From Brachycybe producta (Eukaryota > Arthropoda > Diplopoda > Playtdesmida > Andrognathidae): 64,000 nucleotides of DNA. The notes under the pieces were generated by a model, which did not search any database, was not told where the DNA came from, and was given only the letters and a program-made list of their open reading frames with translations. This document shows, one piece after another, positions 10,571-21,779 of this stretch. How positions within the stretch are numbered: position 1 is the first letter of the stretch; the number at the start of each line of letters is the position of its first letter. Location: contig JAUPFP010000011.1 in assembly GCA_036925085.1 (NCBI GenBank), forward strand, positions 2,197,797-2,261,796, written 5' to 3'. Made by a program: the position numbers and the translations under genes.

Positions 10571-11879
10571 ATACATACTGAATACATTTGTCTGAAGACT
10601 CCATAACTCGTAAACGGAAAGACACATCGAACTGAAATTTTTAATGAGCATGTTAAGGCCGATTTCTAGATCAACGCAACTTATTTCAAGGTGATATGTC
10701 GTTTCCTTCACGAGTTATGAGCATTTGATTATTTATTGTATGAAAATTTGTGGCTTCATTTGTATTTACTACCGAATTGTGCGTATTGAAAATTATGTTA
10801 TTTCTCGGGCGACGACGGGTACTAAAAGTTGTAAATAATTAAAATTCTATTTTCCGAAATGTGAAAATGTGACACACAGACATACAATAAGAGAAGAATC
10901 ACACACGCAGAATAAAATCCCACAGAATGTCACTTTGTATGGAATTTAACATGCTGAAAAAACAGCAAAACTTATTTCTAATTTCTGCTGGTTTTTCAGC
11001 ATGTATGATTCTTCCCTGAACACTAACACACACAAAAACACACGAATAAAAACATAGACAACACAAAAAAAACACAAACAAAGTGCGCCCCACGTTGTCA
11101 TACTCTTGACAATCACACACAAGCAAATCTTCAAATGAAAAGTGCCCGTGTTCACGCATATACAAACACACACGCAACATTTCAGAGAGATTCTTTTTCT
11201 CTTTCTCTCTATTTTTGTCTGAATGGTGCCAAATTTTATTTTGACAATGAAAATCTTAAAGACTTTGTTACAAACAAAGCCTTAAAAAACCACTCACAAA
11301 AATATGTTTGCTTCCGCTTCTGTCAAAACCTGTTACGTCTATCTCATGATATTGTGACATAAAAAATAATCCATCCAGATCTCATGTTGAGAACACAATT
11401 ACAGTAAAAAGAAATAAAATAATAACAACATCTCAAAAGTAAATATAAAAAGTCACAAACACACTTTAATATTTTAAGAGTAGACTTTGAAAAAATTGGA
11501 AATGATCTGGAAAAAATTTTTTTCTTCCACTCAGGCAAAATGAGAACAATGTTTTTTTTACTTAAATGTTAGCAGTGATTGCCAACCAACAAGGGGCGCA
11601 GAAATTCAATATACAGTATGACTTGAATAATCAACATGAATGCAGATGTATTAAGTCGCATCCACACTACATGCCGATCGCCTTCAATTGACGTTCACAC
11701 TCCTGGGCGGGCAGTGATCAGGGCCGACGAGAAGGAGGGGAAGCCGAGACAAATTCTCAGGGCATCCTGCAGACCCCGGTTCTGCATTTTTTTCACAAAT
11801 CACTATCCAGTTTTATTATCTGCAATTTTAGTGTAGACTTTTTTAAGCTTATTGTTAGTTATTGTAATATTTTATATAT
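10571..11879. other. AT-rich stretch, no gene seen
   Basis: CA-rich DNA around 11020-11180 and general AT-rich sequence. 10930-11030 has a self-complementary patch built on CAGCATG and CATGCTGAAAAA. No coding motif recognised. Confidence 0.5.
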
Positions 11880-12146
11880 ATAAGCTTTGTCTGTCTGTGT
11901 ATAATGCTGTACAAACAAGGACAAAAACGTTTAAGCACGTCGGAATTTATTTAAATTTAAATGAACCGGTTTTATCTCATGGTCAACTTTATCTTGCGCT
12001 CTCCTGATCCAAGAACCCAAACAATATTAAGGTGCTTATGAAGTATTTGAATAAAATGAAGCATTTGCATAAAATAGATAAATAATTTTAGTAGCAAAAT
12101 TAAACTAGAATTTTCTCCCGTCATTTATGACGGGTTACCCCACTAG
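11880..12146 (+). mobile_element. Non-autonomous Helitron, MITE-free form
   Basis: The 3' end is textbook: hairpin CCCGTCATTTATGACGGG, then TTACCCCACTAG, then T in the flank. The 5' part (TTTGTCTGTCTGTGTATAA) matches the element at 14409-15640 and differs from the CCAGGTCTGTG start of other copies, so the exact 5' base is uncertain. AATTAAACTAGAATTTTCTC shows the site at which a MITE is inserted in the copy at 43108. Compared with 14409-15640 it lacks a central segment of about 0.9 kb. Confidence 0.85.
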
Positions 12147-12476
12147 TGTAGTAATACTAGTAATAACAGAGGTTATACTGTGAGTCTGGACCCCAAACCA
12201 TATGTGACTTCTTACTTTGTTCATGTATTTTATCTGTTATCATTGAACAGCTTCAATACTCTTAAAGTCCCCACTACGCAGTTCCGCGTGGCATTCTATG
12301 ATGAGACCGACATCGTTCAGTTTCGATTTGGCAGGCCGATTGGGCTGACGGCAATGCCGACTTCGTGCCCACCTATTCCACAATGACGAGTGGCAATACC
12401 GAATCTATCATGTAGATGCACCTTTACAGATTAAGATTTCAGTGTATGGAATCCTCACTCTGTCACACACACACAC

Positions 12477-12988
12477 ACTCATTCAGTTGAAACGGTTCAG
12501 CATAAGGCTGCTAGGTTTGTTTGTGGCAGGCACAAATTTACAGATAGTGTCACTGAGATGCTGTCAGTGCTACAATGGCATAGTTTGGCACATCGCAGGG
12601 CTGAGCTAAGTTTGAAATTGTTTGGAAAAATGACACGGGGTGATTGTCCTAAACCACAGTCCAGTGATATTCATAAAGCACCATACATGGGCTGGGCTGA
12701 CCACTCTAAGAAAATTAGGGAGACTTTTGCTAGAACAGATTCATATTATTGGTCTTTTTTTTCCTAGAGTTGTAAGACAATGGAACTCTCTTCCTGAGGC
12801 AGTGGTAAATGGGGATAATTTTATTTTGTGGGATTGACTTTTGTATATTCATTTTGTTTTTATATACAGTATATGCAAGTATATGTGCTTGACAATGCTT
12901 AATGCTGCATATGAACTTTTATGTCCCTCTGCCATAGGCCTATTTGGCTGCTTGCAGAGTACTAATTGAAATTGTAATTGTAATTCAT
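12477..12988 (+). mobile_element. LINE 3' end: reverse transcriptase C-terminus and 3' UTR
   Basis: Reading from 12486, the frame gives VETVQHKAARFVCG..., then SVTEMLSVLQWHSLAHRR, then RTDSYYWSFF. After a T-run near 12756-12766 the reading moves to another frame and gives RVVRQWNSLPEAVV. The order VQxxAARFV, LxWxxLxxRR, RTDxYxxSFFPR, WNSLP is typical of the C-terminal end of Jockey/CR1-like ORF2. The 3' UTR has a TAGGCCTATTTGGCTGC patch and ends in short AATTGTAATTGTAATT repeats. 5'-truncated, entered after a (CA)n run. Confidence 0.85.
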
Positions 12989-14051
12989 ATCAAAAACTTT
13001 TTAACCAAAAAATGTAAGCAAAAATAAATCATTGCATAAATATTGAAAATGTTCTTTATTCACGCTGCATTATCCATAAAATACTGTACCCCTAATAAGC
13101 TTACTCGATGACTGCAAACTGATTATGCATTTAGATATTCATGCCAAAAAAATCTGATAGTTCTAATCCTTTTTTGTTAATATATTCTTATGGTCGGGCT
13201 CCAGGGAGATGCGTAAATATGTCATACATTTTCATTTTGAATAGTGATTGAAAAAATGCAAGTGTATTCCGGCGTGAGTCTCGAAAAGGGCAACTTCAGA
13301 TATAACTTTCATTTTTTAAATGTTATTTTTATAGTAATAAGAAAACAGACAATCGATAAAACTGAAGAAAAAAAATGCATGTTCATTATAAAGAGGATCT
13401 AAATTCTACCCTCTGACCAGTTTCTTAGAATGAAAAATAAAACGATTGGTTATGAGTCTTATGACAGGCCTGTACCGGAATTAGTAAACATTTTGTAATT
13501 CGTGTTACTTCCAGGCATGGCCTAGTGATTGACTTAATAAAACGCACCACAAAATTAAATCAGAGTTCTACAACTGTAGAAGTGCTAAGGATTTGGGCTT
13601 CTCTTATGGAAGAGTCAATATGAATTGTGGCAAAGTCATGTTTTCTTTTTTACCTGCTGTATTAAATAAACTGTGTTGTAAATCTAGGCAAAAGATGATG
13701 ATATGTATTATTTCTGATTGTATTGTTTTATTTTATTTTTTTATTAATTTATTTTATTTTATTTTATTTATTTTATACCATTAAAGGTCAATTTATTATT
13801 ATAAAATTACTACATAAAAAAACATTTTAGGGGCAATCGATTGTTGGCTCCCAGAGACTGACGGAAGCAAACATGTATATATAGACATAGGGCAAGTTCA
13901 GTTTCTGATCACATTTTTTGCGCACAGTAACCGACATCTAGACCTGTAGACTAAAATGGAAAAAAAAATCGTTTATAATCAAAACGTCCAGGAAACTGTT
14001 ACACTATGATTGTTGTTGACATGGAAATTTCCACAGACGATTATTATAAAA
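12989..14051. other. AT-rich stretch, no gene seen
   Basis: No recognised gene or element. 13725-13785 is a degenerate TTTTATTTA-rich low-complexity run. Confidence 0.5.
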
Positions 14052-14389
14052 CTAGTGGGGTAACCCGTCATAAATGACGGGAGCAAAATTCAAAGGCAAT
14101 TGTGCGCATGCGCGACGTTTTTTCCTTTTTTTACTCTTTTCATTTCAATTTCAGTCACTCCCTCCCACTTTCACTTTTCTCTCTCTCCCCCTTCTACACT
14201 TTCCAACCTTTTCCCTCACCCCTCCCACTTTTCTCTCTCTTCCCCCTTCTACACTTTCCAAAGGAAGAGTTCAACATATGTTGACCTTGAGACAAAAAAC
14301 GGTTCATTTATTCAAATTTAGATAAATTCTGACGTGCTTCAATGGTTTTGTACAGTTGTTACTCCACACACACGCACACATACCTGGGA
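14052..14389 (-). mobile_element. Non-autonomous Helitron, short form
   Basis: On the minus strand it runs from A|TCCCAGGTATGTGTG to CCCACTAG|T, 338 bp, with hairpin CCCGTCATTTATGACGGG 12 nt from the 3' tip. All canonical Helitron marks are present: 5'-TC, hairpin, CTRR-3', A-T target and no target duplication. It carries the GCGCATGCGCACAATTGCCT scar, and polypyrimidine tracts on the plus strand. Another family member begins 19 bp beyond it. Confidence 0.92.
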
Positions 14390-14408
14390 TATTATATACA
14401 GTATATAA

Positions 14409-15640
14409 CTAGTGGGGTAAACTGTCATAAATGACGGGAACACAATTCAAGTTTAAGAGCCTAGATCCACGTCCATCTTGTTGTTTTGAGCAGACGACAA
14501 CGAGACAAATGAGTGTTCTTATATAGTGTTACTAAAACTGCAAGAAATCGCCTCACAATCGCTCAATTAAAATACAGTAAAGTGCAAAATGCAATAAAAA
14601 GTATTGTTCTTCACGTGCTCGATTTATATAATTTTTGATAAGGTCCTTCTATTTTTAAACAAGGTTCAAAGTCGTTCGTTTTTTCAACCCCATGTTAAAT
14701 CCCATAGGATCAAAAACCGTCCCACAAACATTTGAAAAACTCTCGTTAAAACTGATTTAGAACAATAACAAAATAATTAGCACATACATTCATGTATTGG
14801 CTTCACGATGTTTCCTTTTTATAAATTTTGAAAAGGTCCTTCTATTTTTTAATAACGTTTAAAATCGTACGTTTTGAAACTCCATGTTAAGTCCCATAGG
14901 TCTAAAACACTGTCCAACAAAAGTTAAGAGAACTCTGATTAAAAATGATTTAGAGCAATCAGAAAAATTAGCACGTACTTACATGTGTTTATTGCCTTCA
15001 GGATTATTCCTTTTTCTAAATTTTAAAAGGGCTTTCTATTTTTAAATAACATTTAAAATCTTACGTTTTTTAACTCCATGTTAAGTCCCATAGGAGCAAA
15101 AAATCGTCACCCAAACATTTGAAGAACTCCCATTAAAAACGACTTAGAACAATCAATTAAAAATTAGCATGTGCATTAATCTATTGGCTTCATGATATTT
15201 CCTTTTTATACGATTAGCACGCGAAATTATTTTTCTATTAATTATTATGTGACTTCGAACCGGGAGAAAAAACGTTAAAAAACCGTTTTTCAATCAACAA
15301 CAATCGCAGCGCCAACATTCGGAGAAATTTTGAACTAAACGATGTATCTAGCCTCTTAATTTTGCTACTAAAATTATTTAACTATTTCATTCAAATACTT
15401 CATTATAAATGGCATTTTGTGTGAATGTCAGGTTGTCATGCAGTAATTTGCCTTGACTGCTTGCATTTTATTTATAAGCACCTAACTATCGTTTGGATTC
15501 TTGGATCGGGAAAGCGCAACATAAAGTTGACCATTAGAAAAAATCAGTGCATTTAAATTTAAATAAATTCCGACGTGCTTAAACGTTTTTGTCCTTGTTT
15601 GTACAGCGTTATACACAGACAGACAAAGTTTAATATACAT
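14409..15640 (-). mobile_element. Long Helitron relative with three internal 190-bp repeats
   Basis: The 3' terminus on the minus strand is CCCGTCATTTATGACAG.TTACCCCACTAG with one hairpin change. The other end (15530-15640) has the family's CGACGTGCTTAAACG block and CAGACAGACAAAG, like 11880-12146. The interior of about 1.1 kb contains three diverged tandem units at about 14627-14819, 14820-15014 and 15015-15206, sharing AAGGTCCTTCTATTTTT, CCATGTTAAGTCCCATAGG and TTAGCAC. No Rep/helicase coding is visible. It appears to be the most complete member of this lineage here. Confidence 0.8.
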
Positions 15641-17469
15641 GTATATAAAATGTATGTATGTATTTTTTTAAAAAAAATCTTGTTTAAAGTGGCATATAGG
15701 TAATTTCATAATACATTTGTTAACATTTAGTAATTGACATTTTTTGTCACACCAGAAACAAACACGCGCACACCGAATATTGACATCAAGACACCAACCA
15801 AATCAAGACATATTCATAGACCGTATCTATTGTATTTTTTAAACAAATTTAGAAAGAGATAAAGAAAAGAAAGCAGAAAATCGTCAGAATTCGGGTACAA
15901 AAACATGATGTCATTCTGAGGGGATCGATGTTTACCGAGATAACAGATAGAAGATAGTTTTCGCCATTCTATTGTCCACACTCAAATATGGCACAAAATG
16001 CTCCATAGAAAGAGCTCTTAGTTGAGTTACCTCTGTACAGGTGTATATGCATTAAACTTGTGGTTTGTTTAAACTGTTGAAAACGTCTGCTAATTAACCC
16101 TTTCCTATGAGCAGTGCTGTAACTAGGCAGGTGCACAGGCACAAGACCTAGGACGAAGGGAGGGGGCCCTGAAATGGAACTGACAAAAAAAAATTTAAAA
16201 TATATTTCAGTTTCGCCACCGTGCTCTGCTATGCGGTTTATCCATTGGTGAACCGAGTGCGTCGAGTGGGCCCAGGCCACCCATTGCGTTATTTAAAAGA
16301 CATTAAGGGGGCACACCCTACAAGAATAAATGATGCAATCCTAAAAGTTTTGTCGCCTATTTTGACGTCATAAGCTTCATCTAATGGCGAAGCAACTATA
16401 GCTTAATGCCGTATTTATAGTCGTGGTTTTCCGCTAATACGTCCTCCAAAATTTAGTTGTATAGATAGGTCTACGTTCACGTGCATTTGTTGGCTTTTTT
16501 TTCTATGTTGAGCGATTTGTGGTCATACTGACATGATATGAAACAGATGACGTCACACTACTATAAACGAGCCATCATTAAACAGAATATAACGAGTCAT
16601 TACGATGACGATCTAGAAATAGAACTGATCATAAACTATAAACAGAGCATAAGAGTAAATACTCAACCCACACAAGTACATAAGAAAAACAAACACAGAA
16701 GAAAAGAAAGAAGAAAAAAAAATACATACTCAAAAAAGATAAGAGAAAGAAAGAAAATAAAAGTCTTGAGACACACACTTCCACAAATCGATAATAAAAT
16801 ATCTAAAGTAAATATAGAGACGTTTTAATCAGCTGATTTTCAGAACGAAAACAATCCAGTTAAAATAAACTTTTTTCAGAGAAAAATGAAACAAAAAAGG
16901 GTTTTTGAAATAAAAACACAACTATATTTCGAACTCGAACAATAAATAGAAAACACAAAATAAGTGTGTTTATTTGTATAGTCCTAACATGGAATTTCGA
17001 GTAAAAAGAAATGGAAAAAAAGCATTACTTGTAACTAAACCATATTAGAAAAAAAAAACTGAATTAATCATTGATTTTTGAGTTTTCACATTTCGAAAAG
17101 GAAACTTTTCTTATCACAAGAAAAAAATGAGAGCGAAATAAAATTATGGCGCTATTTATTAAAATTAACAACCCATCATCAGTTTATTGTGAAGAAAGCC
17201 GACAATAAGTTGCAGAAATAATAATTTTTAAGGATGTCTTACATCAGTTATTTCACGTTAAGATTGAAAATAAATTATAGTGCGGGCACAACAACAAAAG
17301 GTTATTAAAACTCATTACGGTTAAATTTTCCTTTTGGTAATATCCAAAGTCAAATAAATAAATACAGTATTAGTAAATAATATATAATTGAAGTTCATTT
17401 TCAAAGTAAAAATAACAGTTTTCACTCAAGTATAAAAGTTATATAAGTTTAAAAAAAGTAAACTGCAGT
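15641..17469. other. AT-rich stretch, no gene seen
   Basis: 16108-16170 has a hAT-like terminus word (CAGTGCTGTAACTAGGCAGG), but no partner end was found. A 96-codon lysine-rich frame at 16538-16828 looks like A-rich DNA translated. From about 16800 the DNA is very AT-rich. No gene supported. Confidence 0.45.
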
Positions 17470-17805
17470 AAAGAATATACCCAGTTAACTTTCTGGTAAA
17501 AAATAAACGTGATAAACATAATCAATGTTATGATACCCAATTATCCTTTTAGTAAAAACAAACATAGTTATATTAATCAAAAGAGTTAATATAATTAGTT
17601 AACTTTCTTGTAAAAACAATTCTGAGTAAACTAGTCAAAGTAAAGATACCAGTTAATTTTCTTGTAAAACAAACAAACGTGGTAAAACTAATCAAAGTGT
17701 ACCTTAAGGATAAAAATTAAGATACCCGGTTACTTTAGTTGTAAAAACAAACGTGGTTAAATTTATTAAAGTTAAGTTACCCAGTAAACTTTCAAATAAA
17801 AACAA
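17470..17805. repeat. Ancient degenerate tandem repeat, about 55-bp period
   Basis: Six diverged units begin near 17476, 17531, 17592, 17645, 17720 and 17774. Each has the order ATACCCAGTTAACTTTC, TTGTAAAAACAAACGTGG, then TAAACTAATCAAAGT. Spacing is 52-75 bp because of small insertions. The decay suggests an old minisatellite that no longer turns over. Confidence 0.65.
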
Positions 17806-18852
17806 ACAGTGAACTAAATAGAGCATTAAATTTGCTTAAAAATGCATTCAACACACATGGAAAAATGGAAAACGGCAATACTTTATGATTAAAACGTCAC
17901 TTCTTATGTTCCACACAAAAGTCGGCGAAAAAATTAACCTGGCATATAGAAAAATAACTGAATTTCTAATGGAAAGATTATAAATTGTCTTAAGGATGTG
18001 AAAGCCAATAGGAAGTGACACAATAACATTAAATCACAACCAAGGGTTTAAAAAATGGAAACATACCAAAGTAGATTTTAAATTTCTTGCATAACTACTG
18101 CATACTGTACTTAAGTAGTTAACTTTGCATATGCATATATGCAAAGTTAACTACTTAAGAACTACTTAACAACTAAATAGATTTTTTTTTGTAAAAATAA
18201 GGATATAAAAAAATGGCAATACAAACTGATTACTTCAGTAAAAAGGACTCCTATTATGCAATACAATTTTGTAAAACAAAGTACTTAGAATTCTACTTGC
18301 AACATGTGGTGAAAAAGCGAAAGAACTAAGAAAAGTGAAGAACTAAAGCATTATTCCCACTTCATCTACCTACATGTTACTTAAATCATTTCGTTTCTAG
18401 AAATTTTTGAAAAAAGTAATTTAAAAATCACAAGATACACTCAATAGTACTTTAAACTTAGTGAGTGTTAACATTTTACACAAAATGAAAAGCACTATAA
18501 TATTTTAACGTAGAACTACTGTACGTCTTTCTTCTTTTCGGTACATATGGGGTGTTGTGACCGGTGAGGCCGCATCACGAAATTGTAAAAATTGTAAATG
18601 CTTATCATTTCAAAGCTATTCAAAATATCGCAATGAGTGAGGTGGCGTTGTATAAATAAAAGATAAAAGTTCCATGTGATAATGCACGTGTCACCGGCAC
18701 AGTGTGGGAAAGGGGGGTATGTTGCTCAATTGAGCCCACAAATTTTGTCAGTCACCCAACAATCACCCGCACGTAGCATACGCACCGTGTCACAGCAAAA
18801 CAAATGAGGTGTCAACATAGAACATTGTAGAGTATGTTATATAGGTAGAGAC
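17806..18852. other. AT-rich stretch with one palindrome, no gene seen
   Basis: Nothing else recognised apart from the palindrome at 18110-18159. Confidence 0.5.
18110..18159. repeat. 50-bp near-perfect palindrome
   Basis: The arms CTTAAGTAGTTAACTTTGCA and TGCAAAGTTAACTACTTAAG match fully, around an AT-rich centre containing ATGCAT. It could extrude as a cruciform or be a very small foldback element. No target duplication was established. Confidence 0.9.
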
Positions 18853-19095
18853 AGACTAATCGTTGGTCACTAGGTGACCTACACTTTCAGATAGCTATTT
18901 GGAGAAGAACTTTGGGTTACTCAGTTACTTACACTTTTACATACTGGGGAGCTGCACCCCCCTCCGGACTTTCTGCAACAAGCTTAATTTAGCATAGCTC
19001 CGCCAAACCACTGATATAAAAAAGTTCTAAAGTATAGTTTACTGAGTGAACTACAGTTGTAAAGTGTAGGTCACCTAGTCACCTACTATTAGCCT
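18853..19095. mobile_element. Inverted-repeat MITE (GGTCACTAGGTGACC ends)
   Basis: The left end AGACTAATCGTTGGTCACTA continues GGTGACCTACACTTT. The right end is its inverse, AAAGTGTAGGTCACC then TAGTCACCTACTATTAGCCT. The arms are about 35 bp with a few mismatches. Interior about 170 bp, non-coding. Target duplication unclear, superfamily unknown. Confidence 0.75.
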
Positions 19096-20304
19096 ATTCC
19101 ATATAAGGTGTGGTGTGTGACGGCACTGTTGGTGCTGTGCACTGCCACAATGGAACACGTAACCAGCTACTTGAAAGTCTGCCCTTACATGTAGCCTATA
19201 TAGAAAATCCTATCCTAGGTGATCAACCCGAAATATGTTTCCTTATATTCTATTAATAGGTATCCTTGTAGCTTATTTTTGTTTTAGTTTCAGCTTAAAA
19301 TTCTAACCATAGGCACATAATATTGAACTGTAAAAAAAACGTTTTTCTTTAAATCTTCTTCACGTTTATGGTAGCATTGCTTTGCACGTGTCTCCAAGCG
19401 ATATTTTTTTGGGTGCTGTCACTGAAGAGTGGTTCAACCATTTATTTGTTAGAATTTACAGTATGTGAAATGAAATGGATTTAATTATAAGCAATGTATT
19501 TATTTAAAAGAAACTCCAGCTATGACTACCACTGCAAGTTGTGAGTTTAAAGAAAACCTTTACCATAACCACGTGCAAGTTATGGTACTTTATTCATTAA
19601 AAACATGATGCATAGAGAAATGCCATTCTGGCTGTCAATTTTACTCGTTCAGGGGTTAAGCTAGGGTCTCACATGCATAAAACCTCAATAGGGATCAAGA
19701 CGTAAAACGGATAACGCAAGCAATAAGAAGGGTTACCAGAAATTAGGTCACAGCAAGGGTCATACGATATGATCATATGATGCACACACCCCTATATCCT
19801 CCTAAATCTGGTCGTTTGAAATCTGTTGGGCCTTCCTGTGTTCATTTCAGTGCTTTTCAGGGCGTATAGAAGACTTTCCTTTTTTGACATTTTTTTACTT
19901 TTTTAAACAAATCACAGTGACCCTCACCTGAAAATGACATTCTTATTGTTCTTTAAAAAACTTTAAAAAAATTATATTCATTAAAATAAACACCATATGC
20001 AGGGATGGTTTAAACTTTTTTTTTCATTTGTAACTCTAAATATGACCCTTTGATAAAATAATGTGAGTGCCTGTCTGGTGATATTTGCGATTAGGAATAT
20101 GCATATAATGCGAGAGTAGGCCTACAATGGCAGTGGTACAGGGGGCAGAAAGCCAGCCTCAAATTTTTCCCGGTAACATTTTACAAGTCGGGTCCGGGCC
20201 TGCTAATTATCCATATAGAAGTGTCGATTATAACTCCTCTTATTCAGGCTCCATACTTAATGCATATAAGATCTCACATCACAATATATTTGGTGGCGAC
20301 TGAA
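19096..20304. other. Stretch with no gene seen
   Basis: No protein motif or element ends recognised. Confidence 0.45.
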
Positions 20305-20512
20305 TAAGCGCCAAATTGAACGAACGCCAAACTGAATAAGCGCCAAATGGAACAAACGCCAAACTGAATAACCGCCAAATTTTTGGCTTTTATTCAGTTT
20401 GGCGTTTCTTCCATTTGGCGCTTATTCAGTTTGGCGTTTGTTCCATTTGGCGTTTATTCAGTTTGGCGTTTGTTCCATTTGGCGTTTATTCAGTTTGGCG
20501 GTTATTCAGGTG
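20305..20512. repeat. 16-bp minisatellite block 1, with inverted halves
   Basis: The units are TTTGGCGTTTGTTCCA and TTTGGCGTTTATTCAG, usually alternating as a 32-bp pair. About 20305-20380 is on the opposite strand to 20385-20512, so the block is a head-to-head inverted repeat around AAATTTTTGGC. Confidence 0.9.
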
Positions 20513-20587
20513 TTTTGTAAATTCTGATGGTCCAAATATTGTGAGCTTTTATAGACGTCAGAATGGGCAGATTTACAAACAGAACAT

Positions 20588-20790
20588 GCTAACCTAACCT
20601 AACATAACCAATCCTAACCTAACCTAACCAATCCTAACCTAACCTAACCAATCCTAACCAAACCTAACCTAACTTACCAAAACCTAACCTAACTTAACAA
20701 AACCTAACCTAACCTAACCAAACCTAACCTAACCTAACCTAACCTAACCTAACCTAACCTAACCAAACAGAACCGAACCTAACCTAACAA
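20588..20790. repeat. (CCTAA)n telomere-like block
   Basis: The core CCTAA pentamer (TTAGG on the other strand) repeats about 35-40 times with variants such as CCAAT, CCAAA and CATAA. It is purest at 20721-20763. TTAGG is the usual telomere repeat of arthropods (family knowledge). This copy is degenerate and lies between two blocks of one minisatellite, so it could be an interstitial telomeric sequence or an ordinary pentamer microsatellite. Confidence 0.85.
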
Positions 20791-20807
20791 TGTGTTTATC
20801 ACATTTT

Positions 20808-21066
20808 GGCGGTTATTCAGTTTGGGGCTTGTTCAGTTTGGCGTTTGTTCCATTTGGCGCTTATTCAGTTTGGCGTTTGTTCCATTTGGCTTTTATTCAG
20901 TTTGGCGTTTGTTCCATTTGGCGTTTATTCAGTTTGGCGTTAGTTCAGATTGGCGTTTGTTCAATTTGGCGCTTGTTCAATTTGGCACTTATTCAATTTG
21001 GCGCCTGTTAAATTTGGCGCCTGTTCAATTTGGCGCTTGTTCAATTTGGCGCTTGATCAGCGCCAC
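20808..21066. repeat. 16-bp minisatellite block 2
   Basis: Same unit as 20305-20512 (TTTGGCG.TTGTTCCA, TTTGGCG.TTATTCAG), plus variants late in the block (TTGGCGCTTGTTCAA). About 16 units in one orientation. The open frames here are the repeat translated. Confidence 0.9.
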
Positions 21067-21121
21067 CTATATTTGAAAATAAAAGGGTGCAAACTCTGCC
21101 GAGCCTGCATAGGATGACATA

Positions 21122-21201
21122 AATCGCCACTTCTATCCTAATAAGTAGTGCCTTGTAATTATAATTACAAGGCACTACTTATTCCGATAGAAGTGGCGAT
21201 T
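21122..21201. repeat. 80-bp near-perfect palindrome
   Basis: The arms AATCGCCACTTCTATC...AATAAGTAGTGCCTTGTAAT pair with their inverse, with two mismatched positions, around ATTATAAT. Probably a foldback element or a recent inverted duplication. Confidence 0.92.
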
Positions 21202-21311
21202 GCTTACTTTTAAAGAATAATTTCTATAGCCATAACTGTTGTCATAATTACAACCACAACCATTTCTATTGCCATAACTAAAACCAGTCAAGAACCAAAA
21301 CCAGTTCCATA

Positions 21312-21720
21312 AAGCCTCGTTTTCACGGCAATAGTTTTTTCGTGAGAGTAGCTGTCATGAAAGTTGTGATAGTTCACTCTCACGATAGCAACTGCTTACA
21401 TGAGTTGAAGTAACGTGATAGTTCTGTCATGACAATGCGACGTCTACTTCCCAGATATGTTTGAGTCAACAACAGTGTTGCCTCTCTCCCTCCAGAAGCC
21501 AATTTCCCTACAAAGTAATTTTTTTCCCTACAAGCGGTCACTCAACAACTATTACTATTGTGACAGTACTAACAACTATCTAGTCAAATGAGATAGTGTG
21601 ATAGTGCTATCGAAACAGTGTGATAGTGACTATCATGTTGTCTGCACGATGATAGTTCTCACGATAGTTGCTCTCATGACAGCAACTATTGTGAAAACTA
21701 TCATCGTGAAAACGAGGCTT
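21312..21720. mobile_element. Inverted-repeat element (AAGCCTCGTTTTCAC ends)
   Basis: The ends AAGCCTCGTTTTCACG and CGTGAAAACGAGGCTT are perfect inverted repeats, continued by imperfect pairing of GATAGTT and AACTATC words. Words such as CACGATAG, TGATAGT and CATGACA recur through the 409 bp. No convincing target duplication. Non-autonomous, class unknown. Confidence 0.85.
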
Positions 21721-21779
21721 AACTATAAACATTCATCAGCAATAACAACTTTTATATCTGTAACTCATTTATAATTATT

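Noticed and set aside
12258-12427. Inverted-repeat element between TTAAAGTCCCCACTAC and GTAGATGCACCTTTA
   Set aside because: The ends pair over too few bases with too many mismatches to be sure.
16538-16828. Lysine/arginine-rich 96-codon frame
   Set aside because: A-rich low-complexity DNA; no start context, domain or conserved neighbour.
20588-20790. A true chromosome end
   Set aside because: The CCTAA block is degenerate, only 200 bp, and has ordinary sequence on both sides.
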